From: Lycorma delicatula
Taxonomy: Eukaryota > Arthropoda > Insecta > Hemiptera > Fulgoridae
Assembly: GCF_047948215.1 (NCBI RefSeq)
Contig: NC_134455.1
Location: forward strand, 104,931,995-104,995,994
Length of the DNA: 64,000 nucleotides
Reading direction: 5' to 3'
The position numbers and the translations under genes are program-made. How positions within the stretch are numbered: the stretch's first letter is position 1; each line of letters starts with the position of its first letter. Of the stretch, positions 1 through 14,817 are shown in pieces. The notes beneath the pieces were generated by a model. It ran no database searches. It was not told the DNA's origin and saw nothing but the letters and a program-made list of their open reading frames with translations.

Positions 1-39
1 GCCTTATTTATTTTTATATCGAGATTCAAAGCCTTTTGA

Positions 40-385
40 ATCTCGATTACCATTTATAAGATATTCTCAGCCCGTTTGTCAGGAAGACCAAACACCTCAA
101 TTGTTTGCCCTGGAGTACTGTTCACAGTTTTCAAGTTTCACCTGCAAATATGCGACTTCTTTCTTCAAGATTAAATTTTCAGCATGCAAACTTTTGTTAA
201 TTTCATTTTTCTGTCCAGTTACATCTTGCTGTTTGTACATAACTTTATTATTGTCGTCCATCTTATTACACATCTCAAAAGAAGCACCCAAAAACCTATT
301 GCATTCTTCTTTGAGATCAAACTAGTCTTCTTTCAACTTCATTAAGGAGTTGTTTAATTGCAGTCGATTGACGTGTCACCTTCAC
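40..385 (-). pseudogene. LINE ORF1-type coiled-coil protein, broken fragment
   Basis: Read on the minus strand, this stretch encodes a charged, heptad-like segment rich in K, E, N and L. It ends in EQYSRANN and then, one base out of frame near 96-100, EVFGLPDKRAENIL. An EQYSRRNN-x-E-x-x-G-x-P signature at the end of a coiled coil is familiar from ORF1 proteins of non-LTR retrotransposons, which form RNA-binding trimers. A TAG stop lies at 322-324 and the frame is closed above about 385. Only the coiled coil and the start of the next domain remain. No reverse transcriptase is visible beside it, and the element may continue left of the window. The family call rests on the signature alone. Confidence 0.55.
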
Positions 386-3300
386 TAACTATTGTTTCTG
401 ATTTCGATATTGATATGGATCCGTTGGGACTAGAAATTAACTTTATGGTCTCCTTTGCACTTACTAAAAAACCAAGCCGGAGATAAAAATTTTAACGTCC
501 TTATCAGTGAGCGAAACACACTTTGAATAATAATAGTGTTTACAAATTATACATTCAAATTAATTCTTTGAATTGTGATTAACCGTGTTAACTCTTATTT
601 CCGTTAGCCATGTTTTAACTTATACTGTACGCTGTATTACTATTAACGCGTCACTTCTACACTGATCAATTGTTGATTATGTTCTGAATACTGTTTTACC
701 TATTTTAACTATGCATAATTTACAGAAATATTTTTTGAAACTTATCGAAGAGGATTTATAATATTTTTTATTTAAAATAAACCTTTCTCGTATAAACTTA
801 TTAATAAATTATACGTGGTTCACGATCCCAGGTTTTCTCTTTCTTTAATTAACTTTAATGCCATGGGTACGTATTAGTATAAGACTAATTCTTATTTATA
901 AAAATTCGGGTTTTTCTTATAATTTGTAAAATTAGTAGTCTGACTGTATTTATAAAATTAAATTTTCAATACGTATTATTTCATTCCTTTTGGTTATTTG
1001 ATATCTTTTTTTAGCTTTTAAATTTAATTTTTTTTTTTAAATACCTTTCCAAATTTATTTATTTAACGAACAGTTTAGCTCTTTAATTTAATATATTTAT
1101 ATTTGGATATTATACAGTTTTTAACTGTAATAACTATTTTTCATTCTCAGTATTATTAGGAAAACCTAGAACTTATGCAATCCTCTAGACATTTAATTAT
1201 ATTCCATAATATTAGCTTTTCATTTAAGAAAAAGTGGCGTACACAAAATTCCTACGTCCCTTTGGTTTGCTGATTGCCATCGTCACTAATAAAACAGAAA
1301 AATATATTTATTTTTTTAGTTTTAATCAGGAAACCTTTTACCGACTATTTTTGATATTTGGCTGCTTAAAATATTACAATAGTTTACAAACTGTGTATCA
1401 ATAATAGGAATATTGAAGTATTTACTCATCATAAGGACTATTAGACTACAAAATAATACAATTTGTGATTTAAGGAACTGAGAGGCAATGAATAGAATAA
1501 ATAAAATTTAACGTTTACTAAAAGTATCTCATTTATTCATATATCTGTAAAGGTTGAAATGTGATTTATCACTAATTAGCATTTTTAAACTATCATCTTC
1601 ATGCATTTTTATAAGATTAAAAATTTTGCCGAAAAAATAAAAGAATTTCTTTGGTAAGTGAAATGTAATGTCTGTAATTCTTGAGTTTTATATGAATGCA
1701 CAAGCAAATTATGAAAAATCCTTTCAACATCGGTGTTCGACAAGGTAATTGAAACTGAATAACGAGGAATAGAACAATCATGGCTTAGATACTTCTTATG
1801 GTGTCTATGTTATCAGGTGTATCTCCTACATTCCTTTCCTTATCAAAAGGTATTATTGTTCTACAAAGAAACAGTTTTTTAAATAATTCTGCACTCAAAA
1901 TTTAATGACATAGACTGACGAAATCGTTCCGACGAATATGGAAATGGCATCTAAACAACCATTATGCAACCGCAATAGTAACGCTTTCTTTTAAGAAGTT
2001 TTAATCGTGAATGTAGACTTCTCTGTCTAACTCTTTCATAACTAATTGCTGCAGAAAAAAGAAGCTAATATTATGGACTGTTACCAAACACTGCCGAATG
2101 GTGCCTAGGAAAAAATTTTTTTTCTAGGATTTTTTTTCTAAAGATCCCCGTTACAATGGTTTGTGCCATATAAAAATGACTAAAATATGTGAAATAAAAC
2201 AAATTTAATTAAATATTAAACAACTTGTTAACTAGAAAGACAAATTAAATGAACTAAAGTAGGATCACCAAGAAATGTTATAAGTTCGAAATTATTTAAC
2301 GTCTTCTAGGAAGCCGAATACGATAATATTTTGAAAGTGGTAATTGTAAAATAACCAGTAAAATGTACAATTCATAAATTAATTTTGAAAAAAAATCTTC
2401 AGTATCAGCTATTTTATTACTATGATTTATTTTTCATTTAAACTGATCAAGATATCTATATCAGAAGAGTGAATCTTAATTTTTCTATTAAATGTATTTC
2501 AAGTAGAATCGTTTTATTTTAAATATACAATATAACTTTCTTCTAATTTTAAAATAAGGGATGTGGAGAGATAGATGGTCAGGGAACAAAACACAGCTAC
2601 GGTACCATTAAAATTTTTATTTATCCCTGAATGAATAACAAGGATATGAAAAAATACTTCTAAAGCATTACAATGACCAAATACTTCTTCATTTTAATCG
2701 AAACAATTCAGGAGAGTTACAAAGATTTCAAGCGTTTCGAAAACCATCCAATTCAAGATTGTCAAACAATTCCTATAGTTTAAAAGGAAACCTTAAAGAA
2801 GAAAGAAAATATATGGAAGAATTGTATGTTTAAAAAATAGATTTAATCTAAATGTAACGTAAAAGAAGTTATTTGATACAAAGTAAAAGAAGCAATTTTT
2901 TAACTTTATTAAACAGTTATAGATATGAGCTGTGTATTTATGTTACTAATCTAAATAGTAAAATGGTAGTACTTCAAAGTTTTTAGTGAGAGAGCTCTGA
3001 ATAAATGTTTTAGAACAAAAAATAATTTTAATTGTTTTAATCATTCGTACTATTGCGCCAGAAAACACCCATATAATCTTTATTATTTTTCAAGAGAACT
3101 TAAAAAATAATTTCATAATTGTGTATTTTATATTAAAATAAAATTCCAGTGTTATATTAAAAAAAAATCACTCAAATTCTCATCAAACATTTTTATTTAG
3201 AAGTGAATATCATGAATTTAATTATAGGAATTTAAGTAAAGGAATATCTATTTTAATATATTAAAAATAATTTTTTATTTTGGATGAATGAAATTTTTAA

Positions 3301-4254
3301 TAATAAATATTGAGTTTAAAAACGTGTAAAATATTATTTAATTTTAACATACAAGATCAACATTTATATTTTATTAGTATTTTTTAAAACAAAAAAGTAT
3401 CGTTTACGAATAATTTCATACAAAGTGGATTAAAACATTTGAAAACATTTGAAACATTTTAAAACATTTGAAGTTTACACAAAGATTGTTTTTCATTACT
3501 AAAACTCTTGAAAATATTTCTTAGTTGATTAACGACGTACATAAGAAACAGAGTTGTAACTTTTATTGGACTTCATTAGCCTACAAAAAGTCATTTAAGT
3601 AAATGGTTGAAAAGAATCACAAATGAAAAAATTCTTTTTTTTTAAGGAAACAGAGTATGTAATTATAAACTTTTAAATCAACCCATTAAATTTTTTTTCA
3701 TAGAAAATTAAACTATTAAAAAATTAAAATTGTCTACTAATTTATTATTTAAAAAATAAAAAACAAGTATTTATTAATTTTATTAATATCCATATTAAAT
3801 AGAAGTTCATTTAACCTTAAAACACTTCTTATAAAACAAAAATAATCTTTGTATCTTGCACAAAGGAAAAAAAGGAAAGTTAAATTTTTAAAATAAATCA
3901 ACATAAAGTAAATTATGAATAATCTGTTTACTTATTAATAAATTATAATGAAAAATTAAGTGGTCTGTGCATATATGCTGAAAATATAATATATCTTATA
4001 ATATATATTATATGTTATAATATATTATATAATGTTCGCTCGGTTTCATCGAAGTTTAAGAATAAAATATAAAACCTGAATTCACCATTAGACACAAAGT
4101 CTAAACAGCATTTTAAACTACGGGTAAGAAGAGCTAAAACTGCGACAAAGGTAGTAAAAACAGTTTCATCTGCAGCAATAGACACGGATACGGTCCTTTT
4201 TTGAGAATCTCGTAATGTGGTGGTCATATACTATATAGAAAAAGGCAGGATCAG
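386..4254. other. AT-rich stretch, no gene seen
   Basis: Very AT-rich DNA with no reading frame that looks like a protein. It holds homopolymer runs, the short tandem repeat at 3432-3471 and an AT palindrome near 3985-4035. The minus-strand open frame at 4015-4227 has no recognisable motif. Confidence 0.6.
3432..3471. repeat. short tandem repeat, about four copies of a 10-mer
   Basis: The unit AAAACATTTG is repeated about four times with small changes. Confidence 0.7.
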
Positions 4255-4730
4255 GAGTATTAGAGTTCATTACTTGAACGACTGCAGCGTTCTATTCAGG
4301 CTAAACGAGCATATCTGACCTTAAAAAACAGTCCGTTTTTACTACAGTAATGCGCATGCAAACGCATTTCCGGTTTTGCTGTAAAACTCTAAGTTCTGTG
4401 CCTATGCTTTGAAAAGTTTCAACATGCGCCGTATTCACCGGATTTGGCTCCCTGCAATTACTTTCTCTTCCCAAATCTAAAGAAATAATTCGTTAGACAG
4501 ATTCACTTCAAATGACTAGATCTAAGCTGAGACAACCGCTTATTTTGCAGAGTTGGACAAATCGCATTACGTTGTGATTATTAAATAGTTGGAAAGTGAT
4601 TTGTCTAAATGTATTGAACTCAAAGAAATTATGGTGAAGAAAAACCCAGAAAAATATTCTCGTGGTATTCTAGTGGTGGTAATATTTTAGGGTTTTTGTC
4701 AGGCCGAGAACTTTCGAAGCAACCCTCGTA
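4255..4730 (+). pseudogene. mariner transposase C-terminal relic with right terminus
   Basis: Translated fragments follow the order of a mariner transposase C-terminal half. First comes LERLQRSIQAKRAYLTLKN, then HAPYSPDLAPCNYFLFPNLK around the third catalytic position, then AETTAYFAELDKSHYV and LESDLSKCIELK. Mariner enzymes carry D at the third catalytic site in PDLAPCD; this copy reads N, and stops and frame changes interrupt it, so it cannot be active. The DNA ends in a mariner-like terminus closing with CAACCCTCGTA at 4720-4730, where TA would be the target site. No left terminus was found, so the 5' half is missing. It belongs to a different family from the element at 36.7 kb, whose terminus differs. 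Confidence 0.75.
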
Positions 4731-6404
4731 TTATGAAAAGTGTCATATTAAAAATCGTTTGTTATCAAAACTTTATAACTTACTTATCTAAAGATTAGAA
4801 AATTAATTACGAAACATTAAAATCATTGATTAAGTTGTTGATTATTCCAAAAGAATCTTGTAATTTATAATACCGAAATATAATTAATTTTATTTTTTCA
4901 ATTAAATTTGCTGAAATCATATATTTCAGAATGTATTTGTTAGCGACTCAAATTTTATTGTTAAAAATTATTCTATGAAATGTGGCATGCTTTCGGCTTA
5001 AGACTTCCTGGTATCTCAAAAATATGGTTAATATTTGGGTAAATTTACCCAAAAATTTCAGAAAATGTAATAAATCTAGTTTTAAAAAATATTTTGATTG
5101 AACCTGTCGTCCTTAGTTTTATGCGAAAATCTTTTTGTGCATACAAGTACAAATATAGACATTCTGACTAATAAATATGTATTTTAAAAGAAAAGCATAT
5201 TATTAGTATCATTGTATCAGAATGATATGCAGCGATGTAGTAGGAACTTATGTTATTTTTTTTTTTTTTGAGTATATTGTCAATGTTTTTTTTTTGTTTT
5301 GAAGATGTTTTATTTATTTTGGAATGTAACGATTGAAATTAATATATCTCTAGTACCCCAAGAATCATTTATTAATTAAATAAACAAATGGCAACAGTTG
5401 AACAATTATTTAATAGAATATAATAATAATATTTATATATTAATAAAACAGAAGGACGTTAAAGTTGACAACCCTGACGTAAAAATAATATTCCCTTTTC
5501 GAAAATAATTTGTATTATTATAATCTCTTTTGTTTATTTTTAAATTTCGGCTCCGCTTGAAACTTGTGCTGTTGGAGAATAAGGTGCTGTGATAAAATTT
5601 TTATTTTCTGAATAAGTAAAAGTGGCCCAAATTCACACTCAGATGAATAAGTAAAATGTAAGTGTATTAGCAGTGTAAATTTTATAAGTGGATTAAATAG
5701 TTTAAATCGGGCTTAACAATGATTATTAGTTAAAAAGTACTGAAATTTTGACTGGCGGTTTGGAAAATTGGGTTAATAATCAAATTCCAAGGACCGATGT
5801 ATAAAAATGCGTGAAAGTGCAGAGATTTGTAGTGCTAATATCTACACTATCCATTCATTGTAAGCTGAGATCTCGTAAAACATGTTCAAGGTGAATTCCG
5901 GAACAGCCGTATAAAAATTACAAAAGATACTCAAATTACCGTTGGTAAAAAACTAGAAAAGTTTTATTTCAAGGTAATACGATTTTTTTTTTTTAGATTT
6001 ATAATCACTAATGATGGAACTTAGATTCATTATTTTGAGCCGAAATTCAGGTGTCAAACGTTACGGAATGGAAATAACTGAGTTTATCTGCCAGGACAAT
6101 ATTCTAAACAATAGCCAGTAAAGTGATGCTCCCAATATTTTGTCAGTATAAAGGCGTAAAGTTATTTGAAAGGATGACGTTCAATGAAAAATGAGGATAA
6201 TGTAAAATGATAAAAAATAAAGGAAAAATCCGAAATAAATAGGATACTTTTTGGTTATTTCTCAACCTAATTGGTATCATTCTTTCTCATGATAACACTC
6301 ACTCCCTACCACCTTAAAAGATAAGAAAAACTATTAAAAATTTTCATTGGGAGGTGTCGCCACATTTATCATAAAGTTTTGATGTAACATCATCATTTTT
6401 TTTT
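4731..6404. other. AT-rich stretch, no gene seen
   Basis: No supported coding region. The stretch around 5,560-6,180 is less AT-rich than its surroundings and could be old non-coding transposon sequence, but nothing identifies it. Confidence 0.5.
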
Positions 6405-6592
6405 TGTATGGTTTTCCCTAAGGGTTTTTACTTGGTAACATGTTCTGAAATAATTAACGGGTAAAGAAAGCGGTACAAAAATGGCTTAGAGACCATGATG
6501 AATGATTCTCTACTACTGGAATAAGAAAGCTCACAAAAAGATGATATGTAAACCTAAAATTAGCCTGGGAATTTTGTTTAAAAGAAGCGTAG
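6405..6592 (+). pseudogene. second mariner-type transposase C-terminal relic
   Basis: One frame from 6461 reads VKKAVQKWLRDHDE, stop, FSTTGIRKLTKR, stop, YVNLKLAWEF and ends at TAG 6590-6592. This resembles the C-terminal tail of mariner transposases, where a V-x-x-W-L segment is followed by F-x-x-x-G-I-x-K-L and a K-R-W-x-K-C stretch. Upstream, 6405-6460 could hold a decayed FGLPK-like segment. Two stop codons and lost similarity at both ends show an old relic. No terminal inverted repeat was found. Confidence 0.5.
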
Positions 6593-6654
6593 AATCGTTT
6601 ACAATAAATAAACAATAATTTTTCTACAGTAATTTTTTGTTACCAATTATTGAA

Positions 6655-6676
6655 TGATATATATATATATATATAC
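6655..6676. repeat. (TA)n microsatellite
   Basis: About eleven TA units. Confidence 0.95.
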
Positions 6677-7039
6677 AGTATTATGGTTTACTGACAAGAA
6701 AACTATTACTTATATTGGTGATAAGAAAATAAACAAACATCTAATTTGATTTTCAGAAAATTATTTAAAAAACCACAACAGCTCTTTCAGTACGGTATAC
6801 ACTTCCTTCGACAAGAGTTAAAATTAGAATGGTAAAGCTAAAAATACACACAACAAAAAAGGAAAATGCAAAAACCAAAAGAGATAACATGCCGCAATAG
6901 GGATTGTGCACATGTATCAATAATATACACTTAACAGTAAATACTATATATCAATCCAGAAAAAGGGGCGGTACTTACAAAAAGATCCCACTTTAAAAAA
7001 AGTAAAAGTAAGAATCCCATCTCATATCCACAGAATTAA

Positions 7040-7706
7040 AAAAAGACTTCAAGTCTAATTGATAATTTAAAAGTAAATTAAAATGTTCAACTTTATTAGT
7101 CTGCAATGAGTCTAAACGTTCAGTTTCAGAACTTTTGTTCTCAACAAAAAGTACTTTGAAAATACCATTAAAACCATTATTTTCATCAATTAAATGACAA
7201 GTAGAATTTGAAAACCGCTTATTATTGGAAAAACAAGATTTGTAGTACCTTATACTTTTTCAAAAGATCTACCACTTTGTGCAATGTAAAGTTTATCACA
7301 AGAACTACATTTAAGTTTTTATACTTTTAATTTTTTAAGTTTATTAATTTTACTTAGCTAATTCAAATTTTGTATAATTTATTCCGAAGCTGTTGATCAG
7401 TTAGACTCGTTTTATAATCATTGTTATCCGTTATTTTCCATAAAATATTAAATTCTTTTTCAAAATTATCATCTGACATAAGAACATATAACAATTGAAA
7501 AAAAATGTATACAAAAAGAACACATAACATATGAATATAACAATTAAAAGCCGCTAATTTTTGTGCAAATGGATTTAATAATGTAGTAGAGTAGCAGCAT
7601 CAGTGTGTGATCGTTTGTGATGTATGCAAAAATCCATTTTTTTATTGATTTTAGTAATATTCAAATCTGAAAAGACAGTAGAATTCTTTTGTTCAACCTC
7701 TGAAGT
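7040..7706 (-). pseudogene. Penelope-like retroelement relic: RT-distal region plus GIY-YIG domain
   Basis: In minus-strand order from 7706, the fragments read VFSDLNITKINKKMDF with KRSHTDAA, then PFAQKLAAFNCYIH, then NFEKEFNILWKITDNNDYK, then KCSSCDKLYIAQSGRSFEK, then CHLIDENNGFNGIFKVL. This order matches Penelope-like elements: the post-RT segment (F-L-D-L-x-I, H-K-L-A-A-F-x-S-x-I-H-R), a linker, and a GIY-YIG endonuclease with the C-x2-C...YIGQ-x-GR-F motif, here YIAQSGRSF. Several frameshifts and stops separate the blocks. The catalytic RT motifs were not found upstream, where a long TA repeat begins at 7,979. The element is inactive. Confidence 0.75.
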
Positions 7707-7975
7707 AAAAACTTTTAAAAGTTTTTAAAATAATTTTTTTAAATAAAATTAAATACGTGTTTATTTTCTTTGGTAAATGCGGATTTTTATCAAGTAAAGG
7801 CTTCACCAATTTATTATTTATATTAGCATTCCATTTACATGAAATGAGCATTTAACATAAATATTATTAGATTCCTGATGTTTGTATAAACAATTAGATT
7901 ATTTGTTTCTATCTCCATTTGAATGATACTAAATATCTACATTTCCTGCAATACTGTTTAGTGTCGAAATAATAT

Positions 7976-7977
<2 letters not shown>

Positions 7978-8032
<55 letters not shown>

Positions 8033-8052
8033 ATATATATATATTATATATA
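7978..8052. repeat. (TA)n microsatellite, interrupted
   Basis: About 75 bp of TA repeat with a few interruptions. It lies upstream of the Penelope-like relic and may mark where that element was broken. Confidence 0.95.
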
Positions 8053-9520
8053 TGTTATTGATGTGAATATATATTTAATATTATTAACTTCTATACAGAA
8101 TATCAGTATATACATATGTAAATCTCATTCTTACTGAGCGCTTCGATTTGTTTGGCTTAGATGTCTTCTCAAGAATAGCAGTCAGCAAGTTTATCTGCAA
8201 CACTTGACTAATGGTTTTAAATATAAATATTAATTAGCTACGTTCTCAATCTAGTACTTGTTACGCTTTATTTTAGGGTTAAATATAATGCTTAATTAAA
8301 CTTCGTAAATTACGTTCCCAAAACTAAACTCTCCAACTTTCTATTTCAAAGCAACAATAAATTTATGGAGTTTCAACATTAACAGAAAATTAATAAACTC
8401 ACTTCCATATAAACTCAGGAACCATTATTCCTGAGTTCAAAGTAAGGTACTTAACCGACATTTTACTGTAATGTACACATTTAGGTATTAAACATTTCTG
8501 GAAATTAATATAAAAATTATAACTTAATAATACACAGATTTTTATCTTTCAAAATTTCATAGTCATACTAATTTTTTTTGGGGGAGGTTTATTCCTGATT
8601 ATTTAATTGCCGTATTTTAATTATTTTTATAGTTTGGGTATTCCAGAATTATCTGAACACCCCACTCCTCCAACTCACCATCACATTGTCATGGTCTTTT
8701 CTGCTTTGTTCCTCCCGCAATAACGATTCTACAATTTCTTCAAAATAAAAACTAATCCTTGTGATCTTTCTTTTTTATTTTAATAATTTAACATTTTTAA
8801 ACGTTACATCGGATTGTGTATATTTGTTCATTAATTATGTCCTGTCCTTTTAATTTTAGCTTATTACAATATTTTTTAGAATGTTTAAATTTTTTCCTTT
8901 TTCTGCATAATATAATATTTTCTTGGATTTCATCATTTCATAAACAGTATGTCCTTTTTCTGTCAAATGTGTTGCATAATTTTAATCTGATTATGTAACG
9001 TATCAATTATAGAACACACTTAATAGGAAAAGGGCATATTCACAACGAAATGAGAAAATTTATGTAAATTTAAACAGTTCAATAAAATGTTTAAAAAAAT
9101 TGTTTATTTGCATAAAATTGTTATGCATAAAATAGCTGACACATATGTGATAATTCCTACGAGCGCCTGGATATAAGTCGATTCTAGGAAATCATTACGC
9201 TCAGGAATGTCTGGCAAATGTAACCTTTTTTTTTTTCTTTGAAACATATTTTTATTCAGTTCTACAATAATCTTCGGCGTGTAAAGTCACATCATCGAAC
9301 TCATCCGTTATATTTTAAAAGTTAACGTCTTATTCTGTTACATGAACATGTACATCAAGTGTAATTAATATTATTATTAACATTAATATTAACAATAATA
9401 TAATTAATTACTTAATTAATAATTTCATGTACGCAAATTTATCAAAATCAATTGTAAGAAAATAATTAAATTATTCATATTCTAATTAAATTATTATGAT
9501 TATTTAATTATTCCGGGTTT
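8053..9520. other. AT-rich stretch, no gene seen
   Basis: No supported feature. The plus-strand frame at 8816-8998 is F, L and I rich by base composition only. Confidence 0.6.
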
Positions 9521-9567
9521 TAACGACGGGAACGTCGTTATGGACAACCATAACTTATATATATAAG
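9521..9567. other. chain of three short perfect palindromes
   Basis: TAACGACG (9521-9528) pairs with CGTCGTTA (9533-9540) across a 4-base loop. GTTATGG (9537-9543) pairs with CCATAAC (9548-9554), again across 4 bases. CTTATATATATAAG (9554-9567) is a perfect palindrome. Neighbouring hairpins share bases, so only alternate ones can form at once. Confidence 0.8.
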
Positions 9568-9748
9568 ATATATAAGTAAATAAATAAAATAAGAGTATAC
9601 TGATGTATATTTTATAACGTTTCTCGAGATATATTAACAAAACTAATTAAAATTCTGCAAATAACTGATCAGTAATCAACCAGAAGAAATGGAGTATAAA
9701 CAATGAGATTTCGCTGAGATATGTGAATATTATGTATTTTGTTATTAT

Positions 9749-9793
9749 ACACACGCGGACACACACACACACACACACACTTGTGTATATATA

Positions 9794-9852
<59 letters not shown>
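9749..9852. repeat. (AC)n and (TA)n microsatellites
   Basis: An AC run near 9755-9780 is followed by a long TA run to 9852. Confidence 0.95.
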
Positions 9853-9855
<3 letters not shown>

Positions 9856-9997
9856 GAATAAAAACTGATGTTTAGTTATAAGTAAAATATACAATATAAA
9901 AAATTTATATTTCCATAATATTTTATATTTCCGCTAGGATTATCATAATTGATTTGAGTGTAAACTAAAAGTGAGTGTTTTTGGATGGTAGGGTCTT

Positions 9998-12846
<2,849 letters not shown>

Positions 12847-12882
<36 letters not shown>
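12847..12882. repeat. (TA)n microsatellite at LINE 5' junction
   Basis: TA repeat directly abutting the truncated 5' end of the RTE-like LINE. Confidence 0.95.
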
Positions 12883-12883
<1 letters not shown>

Positions 12884-14147
12884 AAAGAACCTCTACAAGG
12901 GCTTGATTTAATTCGTATAATATTCTCCTACGCACCAATCGTAGCCTACGGTATTATAAAGGAATTCAGATTTAATTTATACATTTAAGACTAAGACATT
13001 TTTAAGTATATAGTAATGAAAAAAAAAAACGTACGAATTTTCTTCTAAAATATTACGAGAATTTTATTGCTGAATTCCAATAATTTTTTTTTGTAAATAT
13101 TCTATTCCCCATGTAAAAAAGAAACCATGGTAAATTCTTAATATATTTATACTACGATTATAGTATAAAATAAAGAAATAAAAAAGTAAATTTAATTTAC
13201 ATAAACTCTATTATTCTATTAGTTATTATTGTAATAAATAAAATATTGACTGGTTAAATTTCCTCAAATATTGTATCGGAAATTCATTTTCCGGTATTAC
13301 TTTTAAATTATATTTTCTTTAAAACATTTGTTTGTTTACTACGGTAGGAGGATATTTCAGAAGAAATAAAAATTTCACGCACAAAGTTTCATCAGTTAAT
13401 GAAAGGAACGAAGTCTATTATATAAAGAAAAACTTTTAATTATACACTTTTTCCAAAAATAAAAAACCAGTATCTTTAACTGAAGTCTCTAAAGGATAAA
13501 AGCCCTAAAACCTATACTTATTATGCAGTATTATTAAATTACACAGTGCAATGCAATGATATTAAGTTTCAGAAATGTACTGTCTAGAACATTTTTACAA
13601 ACATCTTTTTTATTTCTTTATTTTCTTAAAATTGTTGTATCCAAAATTAAATTTTAATTATTGTTTCATTATAATATAGATTTGTAAAAGTCATAAAAAT
13701 AATTGACAGTTTAAATAATTTATGGTAATTAATATATTTACAAATAATTAATAAATGAATTTGATTTTCCTTATGCATAATTTAATTTGAAATAAAATTA
13801 AACCGAAAGTATAATTTTATAATTTTTTTTGTTTACGGTGGAATTCTTCCTAACTGTTTGATAATGATGAAAGAACGAAATGTTTTTATATATTCATTAT
13901 ATTACGTTCTTTATCATTATAAACAATATTCATTTACAATAAAACATATTAAATTTTAATTAAAAAAATAATAATAATAATAATTACTTGTCCTCTAATT
14001 ACAAGTAAAATTTTCATGATTTTGAATTTCAAAATTAAATTAATTTATTATAATCTGGGACACGAATTTCAACAATAACAGGAACATGTTATTTCATAAA
14101 TTAAACAAAAACCAAGACGAAAAGTATTTTTTTTTTTTAATTTAAGT
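12883..14147. other. AT-rich stretch, no gene seen
   Basis: AT-rich DNA with homopolymer runs and a short AAT repeat near 13,965; no supported gene. Confidence 0.6.
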
Positions 14148-14178
14148 GTTTCCTTGTTTTTTTTTGTTTTTTTTTTAA

Positions 14179-14817
14179 CTGAATTTTTACGGGCATCGAC
14201 TGCTAAGGTCATTAGCCCTCGTCACATTCTTTAAAAGAAATTATTATCTCCATCAGGATCGTCATATGTAAGGGTGTAAAGGGCCCTTACATTTTATATA
14301 AAACACAAACTTCACAATAAACATTAAAACATAAAAGACAAGGACAATCACAAACACTTACGGGGTGTAAAGGGCCCCAATATTAACATTTGAGATAGGT
14401 TCTCAAAAGACCATGAAATTAAAATTAAAATTAATCCCATCAATACAATATCTTTCTTTCTTTCTTCTACGAAGTCTCATTTATAATTTGTTTAAGCACC
14501 CTCGGAGCGACCAGAACCGCCGTTGAGCAGTATATCAGTCGTGCCAGGGTGCCGTGGCAGTTGAATCCTTCTTATATCAGGCTATAGGCATGCACGGCGT
14601 ACACCCATAGCCTCGCGCCCTCAATCCACCCTTGAGGGTCCCCCATGCCATCATCGGACACACCCCGACTCACTGCTCTTGAATGCAGGTGAGCCAAAAT
14701 GGCCTAGGCAAGAGGGCTACCTCCCGTCACTATACGTGCCACGCTTCGAGACTCCTTTATATGTATATATAAAACTACCGCTTAGAGTATCTTTTACCAC
14801 AGCTTTAAACTTCCATT
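14179..14817 (-). other. 3' UTR of I-type LINE copy 1
   Basis: Contains two direct repeats of GGGTGTAAAGGGCCC about 90 bp apart (14273-14287 and near 14365-14380). The first sits inside an inverted repeat, GTAAGGG (14268-14274) with CCCTTAC (14284-14290). A GC-rich block at about 14490-14760 holds a 7-bp hairpin with a 7-base loop, CCCTCAA (14618-14624) and TTGAGGG (14632-14638). Copy 2 keeps both structures, which suggests recognition elements for the LINE's own reverse transcriptase (inference). Confidence 0.65.

Noticed and set aside
3985..4035. AT palindrome as a replication origin or cruciform
   Set aside because: Low-complexity TA sequence forms such palindromes easily.
8816..8998. 60-codon frame rich in F, L and I
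   Set aside because: A consequence of T-rich DNA; no signal peptide or domain could be argued.
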